Notes under the pieces: generated by a model | Told to the model about the DNA's origin: nothing | The model's input: only the letters and a program-made list of their open reading frames with translations | Databases searched by the model: none | Part shown: positions 10,180-18,633 of the stretch, piece after piece | Layout: each line of letters begins with the position of its first letter | How positions within the stretch are numbered: position 1 is the first letter of the stretch | NCBI RefSeq assembly: GCF_014203365.1 | Contig: NZ_JACHIS010000001.1 | Location: 5,394,001 to 5,458,000, forward strand | From: Actinoalloteichus hymeniacidonis | GTDB taxonomy: Bacteria > Actinomycetota > Actinomycetes > Mycobacteriales > Pseudonocardiaceae | Direction: 5' to 3' | Length of the DNA: 64,000 nucleotides | Made by a program: the position numbers and the translations under genes

Positions 10180-11510
10180 GGCGCGGGCCAGGTCACCTGG
10201 AACCGGGCACCACCGTCCGGGGAGGTGTGCACCGAGGCGGTCCCGCCCCGCCTGCTCACCACCTCGGCGACCAGCGCCAGGCCCAGTCCGCTGCCGCCGG
10301 TCTCCCGGGCCCGGTCCTGCTCCAAGCGGAAGAACCGGTCGAACACCCGTTCCCGGTCGGCCGGTTCGATCCCGGTGCCGTCGTCGTCGACCAGCAGCTT
10401 TCCGAATCGACCGGTGGGCAGGACCGAGACCCGCACCAGCACTCGGGCATGTCGCACCGCGTTGGCGACCAGGTTCTCCAAGACCCGGTCCACCTCGACG
10501 GGATCGGCGAGAATCTGCACGGCGACGGGCGCGTACAGCACCACCTTGACCTCGCCGCCGCGATGACGGCTGGTGACCTGCCGGGCGATCTGGGTCAGCT
10601 CGACGAGGCCCGATTCGCGGAACTCGCCAGCGTCGGAGCGGGCCAACGCCAGCAGGTCCTCCACCAGCATGGTGAGCCGTTCGGTCTCGTCGACGACCTC
10701 GTGCAGCACCTCCAGCGAGTGTTCCGGGTCGGGATACTGCACGGCGACCTCGGCCTGCGCCCGGATCGAGGTCACCGGCGAACGGAGTTCGTGCGCGGCG
10801 TCCCCGGTGAACCTGCGAAGTCGGCCGACCGCCTCGTCCCGGTGTCGGAGCAGGTCGTTGATGGCGTCGGCGAGTTCGCTCAGCTCGTCACTGGTGTTCG
10901 GCACGGGAAGTCGCGCGCCGGTCGGCAGGCCGACCGAGGCATTGCGCATCCGACGCACCGACCGCAACGAGCCCCGTACGGAGAAGACGGTGACCACCGC
11001 GACCACCGCCACGGCCAACACGGCGCTCACCGAGACCAGGATCAACCCGGTGTTCAGCATCGAGGCGAACCCGACGAGCTCGGTGCCCGCCAGGACGAGT
11101 CGCGGCGTGCCGTCGGGGGTCGGGACCACGTTGCCCGTCCAACGACGGGTGCCCTCACCGGTGGTCTTCAAGACCAGTTCCCCGGTGCGCAGTCGCTCCA
11201 CGTCGGCTTCGTTGAGATCGGGCGGGTTGATGCCGTCGACCGGGTTGCCTGCGGTGTCCAACACCCGGACGAACACGGTCTCGGCGCCGAACTGTTCCGG
11301 GGGAAGACCCTCGCCCACTCGGCTCGATGCGGCCAGAACGGTCCGCTGCAGGTCTGGGTCGACCGCGCGCACCACCACCTGGCCGATCACCGCACTGCTG
11401 CCCACCACGATCAGGACCAGGAACAACGCCGTCACCGAGGTGTTGATCATCGCGATCCGGGCGGCCATCGAACGGCGGCGCCACCAGCGACGCAGGGGCG
11501 ATCTGGTCAT
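10176..11510 (-). CDS. Sensor histidine kinase (OmpR-system type)
   Basis: 444 residues. Membrane helices at about 24-44 and 153-177 flank an extracytoplasmic sensor loop. A HAMP-like linker (SVRGSLRSVRRMRNA) leads to the HisKA box DAAHELRSPVTSIR with His240 as phosphoacceptor. HATPase motifs follow: ENLVANAVRHA (N box), DDDGTGIEPADRERVFDRFFR (G1/F) and GGSGLGLALV (G2). The ATG overlaps the response-regulator stop (ATGA) and the stop overlaps the SRPBCC-Nudix start (GTGA): a three-gene operon. Signal unknown; the divergent LolA-like/ABC genes suggest an envelope cue. Confidence 0.94.
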   Translation of the reverse strand: MTRSPLRRWWRRRSMAARIAMINTSVTALFLVLIVVGSSAVIGQVVVRAVDPDLQRTVLAASSRVGEGLPPEQFGAETVFVRVLDTAGNPVDGINPPDLNEADVERLRTGELVLKTTGEGTRRWTGNVVPTPDGTPRLVLAGTELVGFASMLNTGLILVSVSAVLAVAVVAVVTVFSVRGSLRSVRRMRNASVGLPTGARLPVPNTSDELSELADAINDLLRHRDEAVGRLRRFTGDAAHELRSPVTSIRAQAEVAVQYPDPEHSLEVLHEVVDETERLTMLVEDLLALARSDAGEFRESGLVELTQIARQVTSRHRGGEVKVVLYAPVAVQILADPVEVDRVLENLVANAVRHARVLVRVSVLPTGRFGKLLVDDDGTGIEPADRERVFDRFFRLEQDRARETGGSGLGLALVAEVVSRRGGTASVHTSPDGGARFQVTWPAP

Positions 11511-12319
11511 GGCTTGGGGCGGAAGAGCCGACGAGGGGCGATGGACTTCGCCCGGGGACGCTGGGCGCGCTGCGACGTCGGCCCAGGCTCGGGGGTCGAG
11601 GAGGTCTCGGACACCGCGTCGGGTTCGGGCTCGGCGGCGAGGTAGCCGTGTCCGCGGACCGTCCGCACCACCTGATGGGCGCCCGCCGCCTGCAGTTTGC
11701 GGCGCAGATAGCCGACGTAGACCTCGACGACGTTGCGGGACGCGGCCTCCTCGTCGCCCCAGACCTCGCGGAGCAGCTCCTCCTTGGTGACCACGGAACC
11801 GGCCCGGCGGAGCAGCGCGGCGAGCACCGCGTACTCGCGAGGGCTCAGCGAGACCTCGTTGCCGTGCCAGGTCACCCGGCGCGCGCCGAGGTCGACGGCG
11901 AGGTGGCTGACGGTGAGCACGGTGCGATCCTCCCGATCGCCCGCGCGGCGCAGCACAGCGCGCAGCTGCGCGAGCAACACCAGGAAGGAGAACGGCTTCA
12001 CGACGTAGCCGTCGGCACCCAGGTCGAGCCCGTCCGCCTGGTCGACCTCGCCGTCCTTGGCCGAGACCAGCAGGACCGGGGTCTCGTTTCCGTCCGCTCT
12101 GATCTGCTGCAACACCCGATAGCCGGACAGACCGGGCAGCATGATGTCGAGCAGGACGGCGTCGAAGGAGCCGGTCGAGGCCAGTCGGAGGGCCTGCGGC
12201 CCGGTGCCTGCGGTGACGACGATCATCCCCTCGGCGGTGAGCCCCCGTTCCAGGGCTCGGCGGACTCCGGGTTCGTCGTCGGCGACAAGCACTCGTGGTT
12301 GCACGCCCCCAGGATGCAC
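11507..12319 (-). CDS. Response regulator, OmpR/PhoB family
   Basis: 270 residues. The receiver domain has the acidic pair ADDE, phospho-acceptor Asp in LLDIMLPG, Ser in LLVSAKD and Lys in YVVKPFS. A winged-helix Trans_reg_C domain follows (LSPREYAVLAALLRRAGSVVTKEELLREVWG ending RTVRGHGYLA). The C-terminus adds a basic, Pro/Ser-rich tail of about 35 residues that is not part of the fold. The GTG start at 12319 has GGAG 7 bases upstream; GTG at 12304 is an alternative. It is expected to bind the CTCAG direct repeats in the divergent intergenic region and so control itself and the LolA-like/ABC operon. Confidence 0.93.
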   Translation of the reverse strand: MHPGGVQPRVLVADDEPGVRRALERGLTAEGMIVVTAGTGPQALRLASTGSFDAVLLDIMLPGLSGYRVLQQIRADGNETPVLLVSAKDGEVDQADGLDLGADGYVVKPFSFLVLLAQLRAVLRRAGDREDRTVLTVSHLAVDLGARRVTWHGNEVSLSPREYAVLAALLRRAGSVVTKEELLREVWGDEEAASRNVVEVYVGYLRRKLQAAGAHQVVRTVRGHGYLAAEPEPDAVSETSSTPEPGPTSQRAQRPRAKSIAPRRLFRPKP

Positions 12320-12345
12320 GCTCGGACTCCGAGGGACGTGGATCT

Positions 12346-12363
12346 CTCAGCGCTTCCTCAGCG
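12346..12363. promoter_or_regulatory. CTCAG direct repeat, site A
   Basis: CTCAGCG-CTTC-CTCAGCG, two half-sites 11 bases apart, one helical turn, as OmpR-family dimers bind. It lies about 27 bases ahead of the response-regulator start, so autoregulation is likely. Confidence 0.6.
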
Positions 12364-12564
12364 TGCTCCGCTCCATCGAGCGGGGCGCCTCGCGCGTGAG
12401 CGATGCGCGGGCGCAGATTGGTCGACAATCGGCTCCGCGAAGTGCGTTTCGGCCGAGGTCGGCGGCACCTCGTGGGCAGCGTTGCCGTTCGACGGATAGG
12501 TCGCCGAGGGCCACCTGTCCCCCGAGGTCTGGCCCAGGCATCCGCAGGCGAGGAGATCGACATC

Positions 12565-12582
12565 CTCAGCGGACTCTCAGCG
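12565..12582. promoter_or_regulatory. CTCAG direct repeat, site B
   Basis: CTCAGCG-GACT-CTCAGCG with the same 11-base period. A -10-like CATAAT lies 15 bases further on (12597-12602), so the site sits where a -35 element would be on the plus strand. Confidence 0.6.
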
Positions 12583-12673
12583 AGTCGACTTCGAGGCATA
12601 ATGGATCTGACCTGCGGGAACCCGATCGTGCGCCGCTGTGGTCAGTGGGCGATCGCCGGCCGCGAGCGCTCGT

Positions 12674-12691
12674 CTCAGCACGTTCTCAGGC
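12674..12691. promoter_or_regulatory. CTCAG direct repeat, site C
   Basis: CTCAGCA-CGTT-CTCAGGC, again 11 bases apart, followed after about 15 bases by a -10-like TATGAA. This is the copy nearest the LolA-like gene (start 12753) and is probably its activator site. Confidence 0.55.
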
Positions 12692-12752
12692 ACGCCAGTC
12701 CAGGCTATGAATCACCACGACGACATCGTCGAGGGGATGGCAGGAGGAACGG

Positions 12753-13868
12753 ATGCAGAAACGGAAGATGACCGCAGGGGTGGCTGCGGCAGGCGTGCTG
12801 GCTGGCACCGCCGGACTCGTCTGGTTGGCGATGCCCGCAGGCGCCGACCAGTCGCCGACGCTTCCCGAGATCTCGCCGGAAGCCTTGGTCGAATCGATGC
12901 TGACCGCCGACTCCCCCGCACTGGCAGGAACCGTGGAGGTGACCGACAACCTGGGGCTTCCCATGAGCGCGCTGGAACTCACGGGAGTCGGCGCCTCGCA
13001 GGCCCAGCTGTTCCTGGACGGAGGAGACAAGCGGCGGGTCAACCTGATTCGGTACGGAAACGATCAGTCCTACATCGACAACGGTGAGACGTACTGGCAG
13101 TGGGATTCGGCCTCGCGGACCGCCTCGCACATGCCCGCTGCGGAAACAGTTGAGGAATCCGGCGCGGAATCCCATGCGGAGACGGCACTGGACGATCCCG
13201 CCGAATACGCCCGCAACATGGTCGAGACGCTCCGCGACATCAGCAGCGTCACGGTCGATGGCACGGCCGCAGTCGCGGGCCGGGATGCCTACGAACTCGC
13301 GCTTGCTCCCGGACCGGACGAGCGCACGCTGCTCCGCGAGGTCCGCGTCGCGGTGGACGCCGAGAACCGGCTGCCGCTGCGGATGAGCGTCTTCGCCAAC
13401 GGCTCCAGCGATGCGGTGTTCGAGGTCGGCTTCACCGACATCGACTTCGGCGCCCCGGCAGCCGACGTCTTCGAGTTCACCCCGCCCGAGGGCGCCACGA
13501 TCGTCGACATGCTGGAGCCCGCCCCGGATCAAGAGGAAGACGCCTTGCCGTCCGAGGCGTACATCGAGACTCCGGCCGACGAGATCCTGGAGTCGCGCAC
13601 CGAGGTCATCGGCGACGGTTGGGACACCGTGGTGTTCGCTTCCGGTTCCGAGTTCGTGTTGCCGGAAGAGGGCGCCGTCACCGGCGAGACCGACTCGATC
13701 AGCGCCGAGCTGATCAACGAGATCAGCGAGCCGATCGAGGGCGAGTGGGGCTCGGGCAGGCTCGTCAGCACGGCCGTGGTGAACGCGATCATCACCGACG
13801 ACGGCCGCATCGCGGCAGGCGCGGTGCCCGCGCAGGTGCTCACGGACGCGCTTGGCGAGCAGCGATGA
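12753..13868 (+). CDS. LolA/RseB-like secreted or membrane-anchored protein
   Basis: 371 residues. The N-terminus (MQKRKMTAGVAAAGVLAGTAGLVW) is a signal peptide or anchor. The rest resembles the lipoprotein-carrier (LolA/RseB/DUF2092) half-barrel: VESMLTADSPALAGTVEVTDNLGLP, a strand-rich section with NGETYWQWDSASRTA, and GTAAVAGRDAYELALAP. Actinomycete members occur beside two-component systems and ABC exporters, as here, and are thought to sense or carry lipids or lipoproteins. ATG with AGGAGGA 5 bases upstream. Its stop overlaps the ABC ATPase start (ATGA). First gene of a three-gene operon. Confidence 0.82.
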   Translation: MQKRKMTAGVAAAGVLAGTAGLVWLAMPAGADQSPTLPEISPEALVESMLTADSPALAGTVEVTDNLGLPMSALELTGVGASQAQLFLDGGDKRRVNLIRYGNDQSYIDNGETYWQWDSASRTASHMPAAETVEESGAESHAETALDDPAEYARNMVETLRDISSVTVDGTAAVAGRDAYELALAPGPDERTLLREVRVAVDAENRLPLRMSVFANGSSDAVFEVGFTDIDFGAPAADVFEFTPPEGATIVDMLEPAPDQEEDALPSEAYIETPADEILESRTEVIGDGWDTVVFASGSEFVLPEEGAVTGETDSISAELINEISEPIEGEWGSGRLVSTAVVNAIITDDGRIAAGAVPAQVLTDALGEQR

Positions 13869-14878
13869 CCCTGTCGGACGTATCGGCGGGGTCGGCTTCG
13901 GCCGGCCCCGCCGCCGGGGCGGACTTCGCCGCTGGCGCGGAGAACGAGAACTGGGCAGCCCGCACCCGAGGTCTGCGCAAGACCTACGGGAAGACGGTTG
14001 CGGTCGACCAGGTCGACCTCGATGTCCCCTCGGGTGCGGTGCTGGGCATGCTCGGCCCCAACGGCTCGGGCAAGACCACGACCATCCGGATGCTGCTCGG
14101 CCTGACCCAGCCGACCGAGGGCACCGTCGAACTGCTGGGCCGGTCGATGCCGGACGAGGCCCGCCAGGTGTTGCCGTCGGTCGGCGCCCTGGTGGAGGGC
14201 CCCGGTTTCCACCCGCACCTCTCCGGCCGGGACAACCTGCGTCGCTGCGCTGCGGCGGAGCCGCTGATCGAGACGCGCTACGCGAAACAGGCCGTGTCGG
14301 AGGCTTTGGAACGGGTGGGCTTGGCCGACGCGTCCGATCGACCGTTCAAGGGCTACTCCCTCGGGATGAAGCAGCGGCTCGGGTTGGCCGCAGCGCTGCT
14401 GGTGCCCCGCAATCTGGTGGTACTGGACGAACCCACCAACGGACTCGACCCGGCGGGCACCCGGGAGATCCGGCAGGTCATCGCCGATCTGCACCAGGCG
14501 GGCACCACCGTGATCGTCTCCTCACACCTGCTCGCCGAGATCGAGGCGACCTGCACCCACGTCGCCGTCCTCAAGCGTGGCCTGCTGGTCGCGCAGGGCA
14601 GCCTGGGCGATCTGCTGTCGGCGAGCAACGCCACGTTGCAGGTGACCACGCCGGACGCGGAACGCGGTGTGGAGGCGCTGCGCTCCGCAGGCGTGCCGGC
14701 CCGGGTCGAGGGCGACGGCATCCGCGCCGAACTCATCGACAGCGCCGCGCCATTCGTGATCGCGACTCTGGTGCGTGCCGATGTCGAGGTGTACGAGGCC
14801 AAGCCGCACCGCACCGGGCTGGAGGACTTCTTCGCCCTGGTCACCGAGGAATCGGATAGCGAGGAGCAGGCTCGATGA
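13865..14878 (+). CDS. ABC exporter ATP-binding protein
   Basis: 337 residues, DrrA/CcmA-like ATPase of ABC-2 exporters. After an Ala/Gly-rich lead of about 30 residues come Walker A GPNGSGKT, the signature YSLGMKQRLGLA (a degenerate signature typical of this class), Walker B (LVVLDEPTNGLDP) and the SSHLL switch. The C-terminal regulatory part ends ...RTGLEDFFALVTEE. It pairs with the membrane subunit encoded by the next gene (ATGA overlap). The exported substrate is not evident; coupling to the LolA-like gene suggests an envelope lipid or peptide. Confidence 0.93.
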   Translation: MTLSDVSAGSASAGPAAGADFAAGAENENWAARTRGLRKTYGKTVAVDQVDLDVPSGAVLGMLGPNGSGKTTTIRMLLGLTQPTEGTVELLGRSMPDEARQVLPSVGALVEGPGFHPHLSGRDNLRRCAAAEPLIETRYAKQAVSEALERVGLADASDRPFKGYSLGMKQRLGLAAALLVPRNLVVLDEPTNGLDPAGTREIRQVIADLHQAGTTVIVSSHLLAEIEATCTHVAVLKRGLLVAQGSLGDLLSASNATLQVTTPDAERGVEALRSAGVPARVEGDGIRAELIDSAAPFVIATLVRADVEVYEAKPHRTGLEDFFALVTEESDSEEQAR

Positions 14879-15747
14879 GCGTCACCGGGACCATTCGTCC
14901 CCCCACCAGCGATATTCCGATCGCCACCGGACGCACGGCGGCTCCGTTCCTCCGACTGCTCGGCTCCGAGCTGTGGTGGATGCTGCGTCGGCCCAGGACG
15001 CTGGTCTCACTCGGCCTGCTAGCGCTGATCCCCGTCGTCATGGGTGTGGGCATGGCGCTGGAAAGCGGGCAGCCGGGCGGCCCGATGCTGATGGGCCTGA
15101 TCGAAGGCAGCGGCACACTGGTCGGTCTGTTTGCGCTGACCATGACGCTGGCCCTTCTACTGCCGTTGCTGATCAGCGTGATCGCGGCGGACTCGTTCGC
15201 GGGCGAGGCCGCAGCAGGCACCCTGCGCGGGCTGCTGCTGGCTCCGGTGAGCCGGGGAATGCTGGTGCTGGTCAAGACGGTCAGCGTCTTCATCTTCAGC
15301 GTGATGGCCGTATTCGTGGTCGTCATCGTCGGCGTCGTGGTGGGTCTCGTGTTGCTGGGCGGCGACTCGATGATCACCTCATCTGGCCACTCGATCGGTC
15401 TGGGGGAATCGCTGAGCCGAATGGCGTTGATCGCCAGCTGGGCGATCCTGCAGATGTGGGCGGTGGCCGCCATCGCCCTGGCGGTGTCGGCGATGACACA
15501 CCGCCCGATCGTGGTGACCGCCTCGGTGATGGGCGGCTTCGTCGGCTTTCAGATCATCACCGGCTTTCCGCAGTTCGATTGGCTGCACCCGGCCGTACTC
15601 ACCCACCGCTGGCTCAGTGCCCAGAACGCGATGCTCAGCTATCCGATGGACTTCACCGACCTCGAGATCAGCGCGCTGCGGGCGGTCTTCTATCTGCTGA
15701 TCGGGCTGTCGCTGACCGTGTGGCGGGTCAACTCCAAGGATCACTGA
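14875..15747 (+). CDS. ABC-2 type exporter permease
   Basis: 290 residues with about six membrane helices (for example around residues 45-62, 79-103, 135-160 and 178-205). It contains the ABC-2 signature region DSFAGEAAAGTLRGLLLAPVSRGMLVLVK. Its start overlaps the ATPase stop (ATGA), so ATPase and permease are coupled. Last gene of the LolA-like operon, followed by a bidirectional terminator hairpin. Confidence 0.92.
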   Translation: MSVTGTIRPPTSDIPIATGRTAAPFLRLLGSELWWMLRRPRTLVSLGLLALIPVVMGVGMALESGQPGGPMLMGLIEGSGTLVGLFALTMTLALLLPLLISVIAADSFAGEAAAGTLRGLLLAPVSRGMLVLVKTVSVFIFSVMAVFVVVIVGVVVGLVLLGGDSMITSSGHSIGLGESLSRMALIASWAILQMWAVAAIALAVSAMTHRPIVVTASVMGGFVGFQIITGFPQFDWLHPAVLTHRWLSAQNAMLSYPMDFTDLEISALRAVFYLLIGLSLTVWRVNSKDH

Positions 15748-15852
15748 CTCCAACCACGACAATCATCGGCGTGATCACCGATGTCGGTTCACCGCACAGA
15801 AGTGCCAGTGGTTCGGGGCCCGGCACAGTAGCTGCGGCGGACCTGCGGTCGC

Positions 15853-15882
15853 GGCCCGCTCGCCTCGGGGGGCGAGCGGGCC
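15853..15882. terminator. Bidirectional terminator between convergent operons
   Basis: Perfect 12-bp stem GGCCCGCTCGCC / GGCGAGCGGGCC, 6-base loop, between the ABC-2 permease (plus) and the thiamine ATPase gene (minus). Confidence 0.8.
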
Positions 15883-15910
15883 CGAGCCGTTTCCGGTCGA
15901 CATAGCCGGA

Positions 15911-16978
15911 TCAGTGGGTTCGCACGATGGCGATCCCCTCGGCTGCCAGCGAAAGCCGCACCGGCTCACCGGGTGCAGGCGCATCGGCCACCGGGGCGAC
16001 CGCCTCGACGATGGCGTCCGCGCCTTTCGCAGTTCGGACAGCCGCCGAGATCGCCGGGTCCCGCGGTTCCACGAGCAGCCGGACATGATCGCGGCGGTGC
16101 ACCCGCTGGATCACCGTCCCCGCCAGCTCCCCCACCGGATCGGCGGTCAACGCGGTCGAACGCAAGCCCAACAGCACCGAACCGTCCTGCGGCACTGCTG
16201 CCTCGGCCAGCCGCACCGAGCCCAACGCACAACTCGCGATCCCGTCCTGCACCTCGCCGGGCAACTGGGTGGTGCAGCCCAGGAACGCGGCCACCGTCGG
16301 CGAGGCGGGCCGCCGCCACACCTCGTCGGGACGCCCGATCTGCTCCAGCCGCCCCCGATGCATCACCGCGACCCGATCGGCCAGCGTGAACGCCTCATCG
16401 TGGTCGTGGGTCACCACCAACGCGGTGCTCCCCGTGGCCCGCAGTACCTCCGCGAGATCGATGGCCAACTGTTCCCGCAACACTCGATCCAGCGCCGACA
16501 ACGGTTCGTCGAGCAACAGCAGTCGCGGCCTCGGTGCCAAGGCCCTGGCCAAGGCCACCCGTTGCGCCTCACCGCCGGACAGGCTGGTCACCGACCGGTT
16601 GCCATAGCCCCGCAGCCCGACCAATTCGAGTAGTTCGGTCACCCGTTCAACCCGCGCCGCCCGGTCGATCCCGGCCATCCGCAGTCCGAAGGCGACATTG
16701 CCCGCCACATCGCGATGCGGGAAGAGTTGGCCGTCCTGGAAGACCAGACCGAAGCCCCGTCGATGCACGGCTACGGCCGCCAGATCCTGTTCGTCCCAGC
16801 ACACCGCGCCCGAAGCGGGCTGTTCCAAGCCTGCCACCGCCCGCAACAGGGTGGACTTCCCGCAGCCGGAGGGGCCGAGCAGCGCCACGACCTCGCCGTC
16901 GGCCACCGTCAGGTCCACCTCGGACACCGCGATCGTCGAGCCGTAGTGCACGGACAGCCCGCGCAAGCCCAAGGTCAT
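15911..16978 (-). CDS. thiQ: Thiamine-type ABC importer ATPase
   Basis: 355 residues of the Fe3+/spermidine/thiamine (FbpC/PotA/ThiQ) ATPase class: Walker A GPSGCGKS, Q-loop VFQDGQLFPH, signature LSGGEAQRVALARALAP, Walker B LLLLDEPLSALD, H-loop VTHDHDEAF. A C-terminal TOBE-like domain (about 240-350) follows. The ATG overlaps the permease stop by one base. The thiamine assignment rests on the TPP riboswitch in front of the operon; from protein sequence alone an iron importer would be equally possible. Confidence 0.88.
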   Translation of the reverse strand: MTLGLRGLSVHYGSTIAVSEVDLTVADGEVVALLGPSGCGKSTLLRAVAGLEQPASGAVCWDEQDLAAVAVHRRGFGLVFQDGQLFPHRDVAGNVAFGLRMAGIDRAARVERVTELLELVGLRGYGNRSVTSLSGGEAQRVALARALAPRPRLLLLDEPLSALDRVLREQLAIDLAEVLRATGSTALVVTHDHDEAFTLADRVAVMHRGRLEQIGRPDEVWRRPASPTVAAFLGCTTQLPGEVQDGIASCALGSVRLAEAAVPQDGSVLLGLRSTALTADPVGELAGTVIQRVHRRDHVRLLVEPRDPAISAAVRTAKGADAIVEAVAPVADAPAPGEPVRLSLAAEGIAIVRTH

Positions 16979-18633
16979 CAGAACTCTCCCATGGTGTCCG
17001 AGCCGCCGGAAACGCGAATCCGCTCCACGAGCACCACGGCGGCGGCGGTGACCAGCATCAACATGGTGCAGGCCGCATAGGCGGTCAGGGTGTTGAGCTC
17101 ACCCGGCCGGGAGATGAGCCGCGCCACCGCGACGGGCAGCGTCATCGTCTCGGCCCGAACCAGGAAGCTGGTGGCGCCGAATTCGCCCAGGGCCACCACG
17201 AATCCGAAGGCGGCGGAGGTGATCAGCGATCGAGCCGCCACCGGCAGGTCGACCTCCCGCCAGACCCGCCACGGGGACGCGCCCAGCGAGGCGGCGGCCT
17301 GGCGCAGCCGGTCGTCGACGGCCCGCATGACCGGCAGCAGGATGCGGATCACCAGTGGCGTGATCACCAAGGCCTGCACGAAGGGCACCAACACCGGTGA
17401 GCCGCGCAGCTCATCCGGCAGAGCGCCCAGGGTGACCAGGTAGCCGAAGCCCACGGTCACCGCCGACACCCCGAGCGGCAACATCAGCACGCCGTCGAGC
17501 AGCTGGGCGATGCCCCGACGTCGCGTGCGGGCCAGCACGATCGCGGCGAGCACACCGAAGATCATCGCCAGCACGGTGGCATCGGTGGCGGCCCGCAGCG
17601 AGTTCGACGCCGCGTCCCAGGCAGAGACGGCCAGCGTCCCGTTCTCGGGTTCGCCGGTCAGCGCGCGATAACCGGCGAGCCCGAAGCCCTGCGAGGTGGA
17701 CACCGATCGGATCAGCAGGGTCCCGACTGGGATCAGCAGGCCGATCAACACGGTCAGCGCCGCACCGACCACCCACCAGTCGCCGCCCACCGGTTTGCGT
17801 GCCGAGTTGACCGCCGGGCTCAGCCGCAGGGCGGTCTCCCGTCGCCGCCGCGCCATCCCGCCCGCCGCCAACGCCGCCACGACCGCCACCAGTTGGATCA
17901 GCGACAGCGCCGCCGCCCCGGAAAGATCCAGCAGTTGCACGGTCCGCAGGTAGATCTCGGTCTCCAGCGTGCGGAATCGAGCGCCGCCGAGCACCAGGAC
18001 GACACCGAAGCTCGTCGAGCAGAACAAAAAGACCACGGCGGCGGCCGAACCCAGCGCAGGCCGCAACGCGGGCAACGTCACCGAGGTGAAGGCCCGCAGC
18101 CTGGACGCGCCCAACGCCCTGGCGGCGTCCTCGGCGCGGCGATCCAGGTGTGACCAGAGCCCGCCGACGGTCCGCACCACCACGGCGATGTTGAAGAAGG
18201 CGTTGGCCAGCACGATCGCCAACACCGAGCCGTCGCCGAACAGCGCCCGGAACGCGATGCCCACCACCACGGTCGGCAACACGAAGGGCACCGTGACCAA
18301 CACCCGGATCAGGCCACGGCCGGGCAGATCCAGCCGGGAGAGCACATAGGCCACCGGCATCCCGGCCACGACGGCGACCAGCGTCGCCAGCGCCGCCTGG
18401 CCGAGGGTGAACCCGACGATCCGCCAAGTGCGGACGTCCAGCAGGGTCTCGCCGAGGCCGCCCTCGCCCAGCCCACGCAGCACGATCGCCGCGACGGGCC
18501 AACCGAAGAACAGCAGTAGGAAGCCCAGCGGCACGACCGCCGCGACCAACAGGCCGATCCGGCCTGCCCTGCCGGGCCTGCGTTGCGAGCTACGGGTGCT
18601 CGGGGAGATCAGCCCAGCACGATCGTGCGCCAC
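16978..18633 (-). CDS. thiP: Thiamine-type ABC importer permease (fused double permease)
   Basis: About 551 residues with two tandem binding-protein-dependent permease domains, the ThiP/FbpB architecture. Two EAA-like loops are visible (AEDAARALGASRLRAFTSVTLPAL and LRQAAASLGASPWRVWREVDLPV). About twelve membrane helices are expected. The start is uncertain: GTG at 18633 gives a 25-base overlap with the binding-protein gene and the usual family length. It joins ThiB and ThiQ in one riboswitch-controlled operon. Confidence 0.87.
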   Translation of the reverse strand: MAHDRAGLISPSTRSSQRRPGRAGRIGLLVAAVVPLGFLLLFFGWPVAAIVLRGLGEGGLGETLLDVRTWRIVGFTLGQAALATLVAVVAGMPVAYVLSRLDLPGRGLIRVLVTVPFVLPTVVVGIAFRALFGDGSVLAIVLANAFFNIAVVVRTVGGLWSHLDRRAEDAARALGASRLRAFTSVTLPALRPALGSAAAVVFLFCSTSFGVVLVLGGARFRTLETEIYLRTVQLLDLSGAAALSLIQLVAVVAALAAGGMARRRRETALRLSPAVNSARKPVGGDWWVVGAALTVLIGLLIPVGTLLIRSVSTSQGFGLAGYRALTGEPENGTLAVSAWDAASNSLRAATDATVLAMIFGVLAAIVLARTRRRGIAQLLDGVLMLPLGVSAVTVGFGYLVTLGALPDELRGSPVLVPFVQALVITPLVIRILLPVMRAVDDRLRQAAASLGASPWRVWREVDLPVAARSLITSAAFGFVVALGEFGATSFLVRAETMTLPVAVARLISRPGELNTLTAYAACTMLMLVTAAAVVLVERIRVSGGSDTMGEF

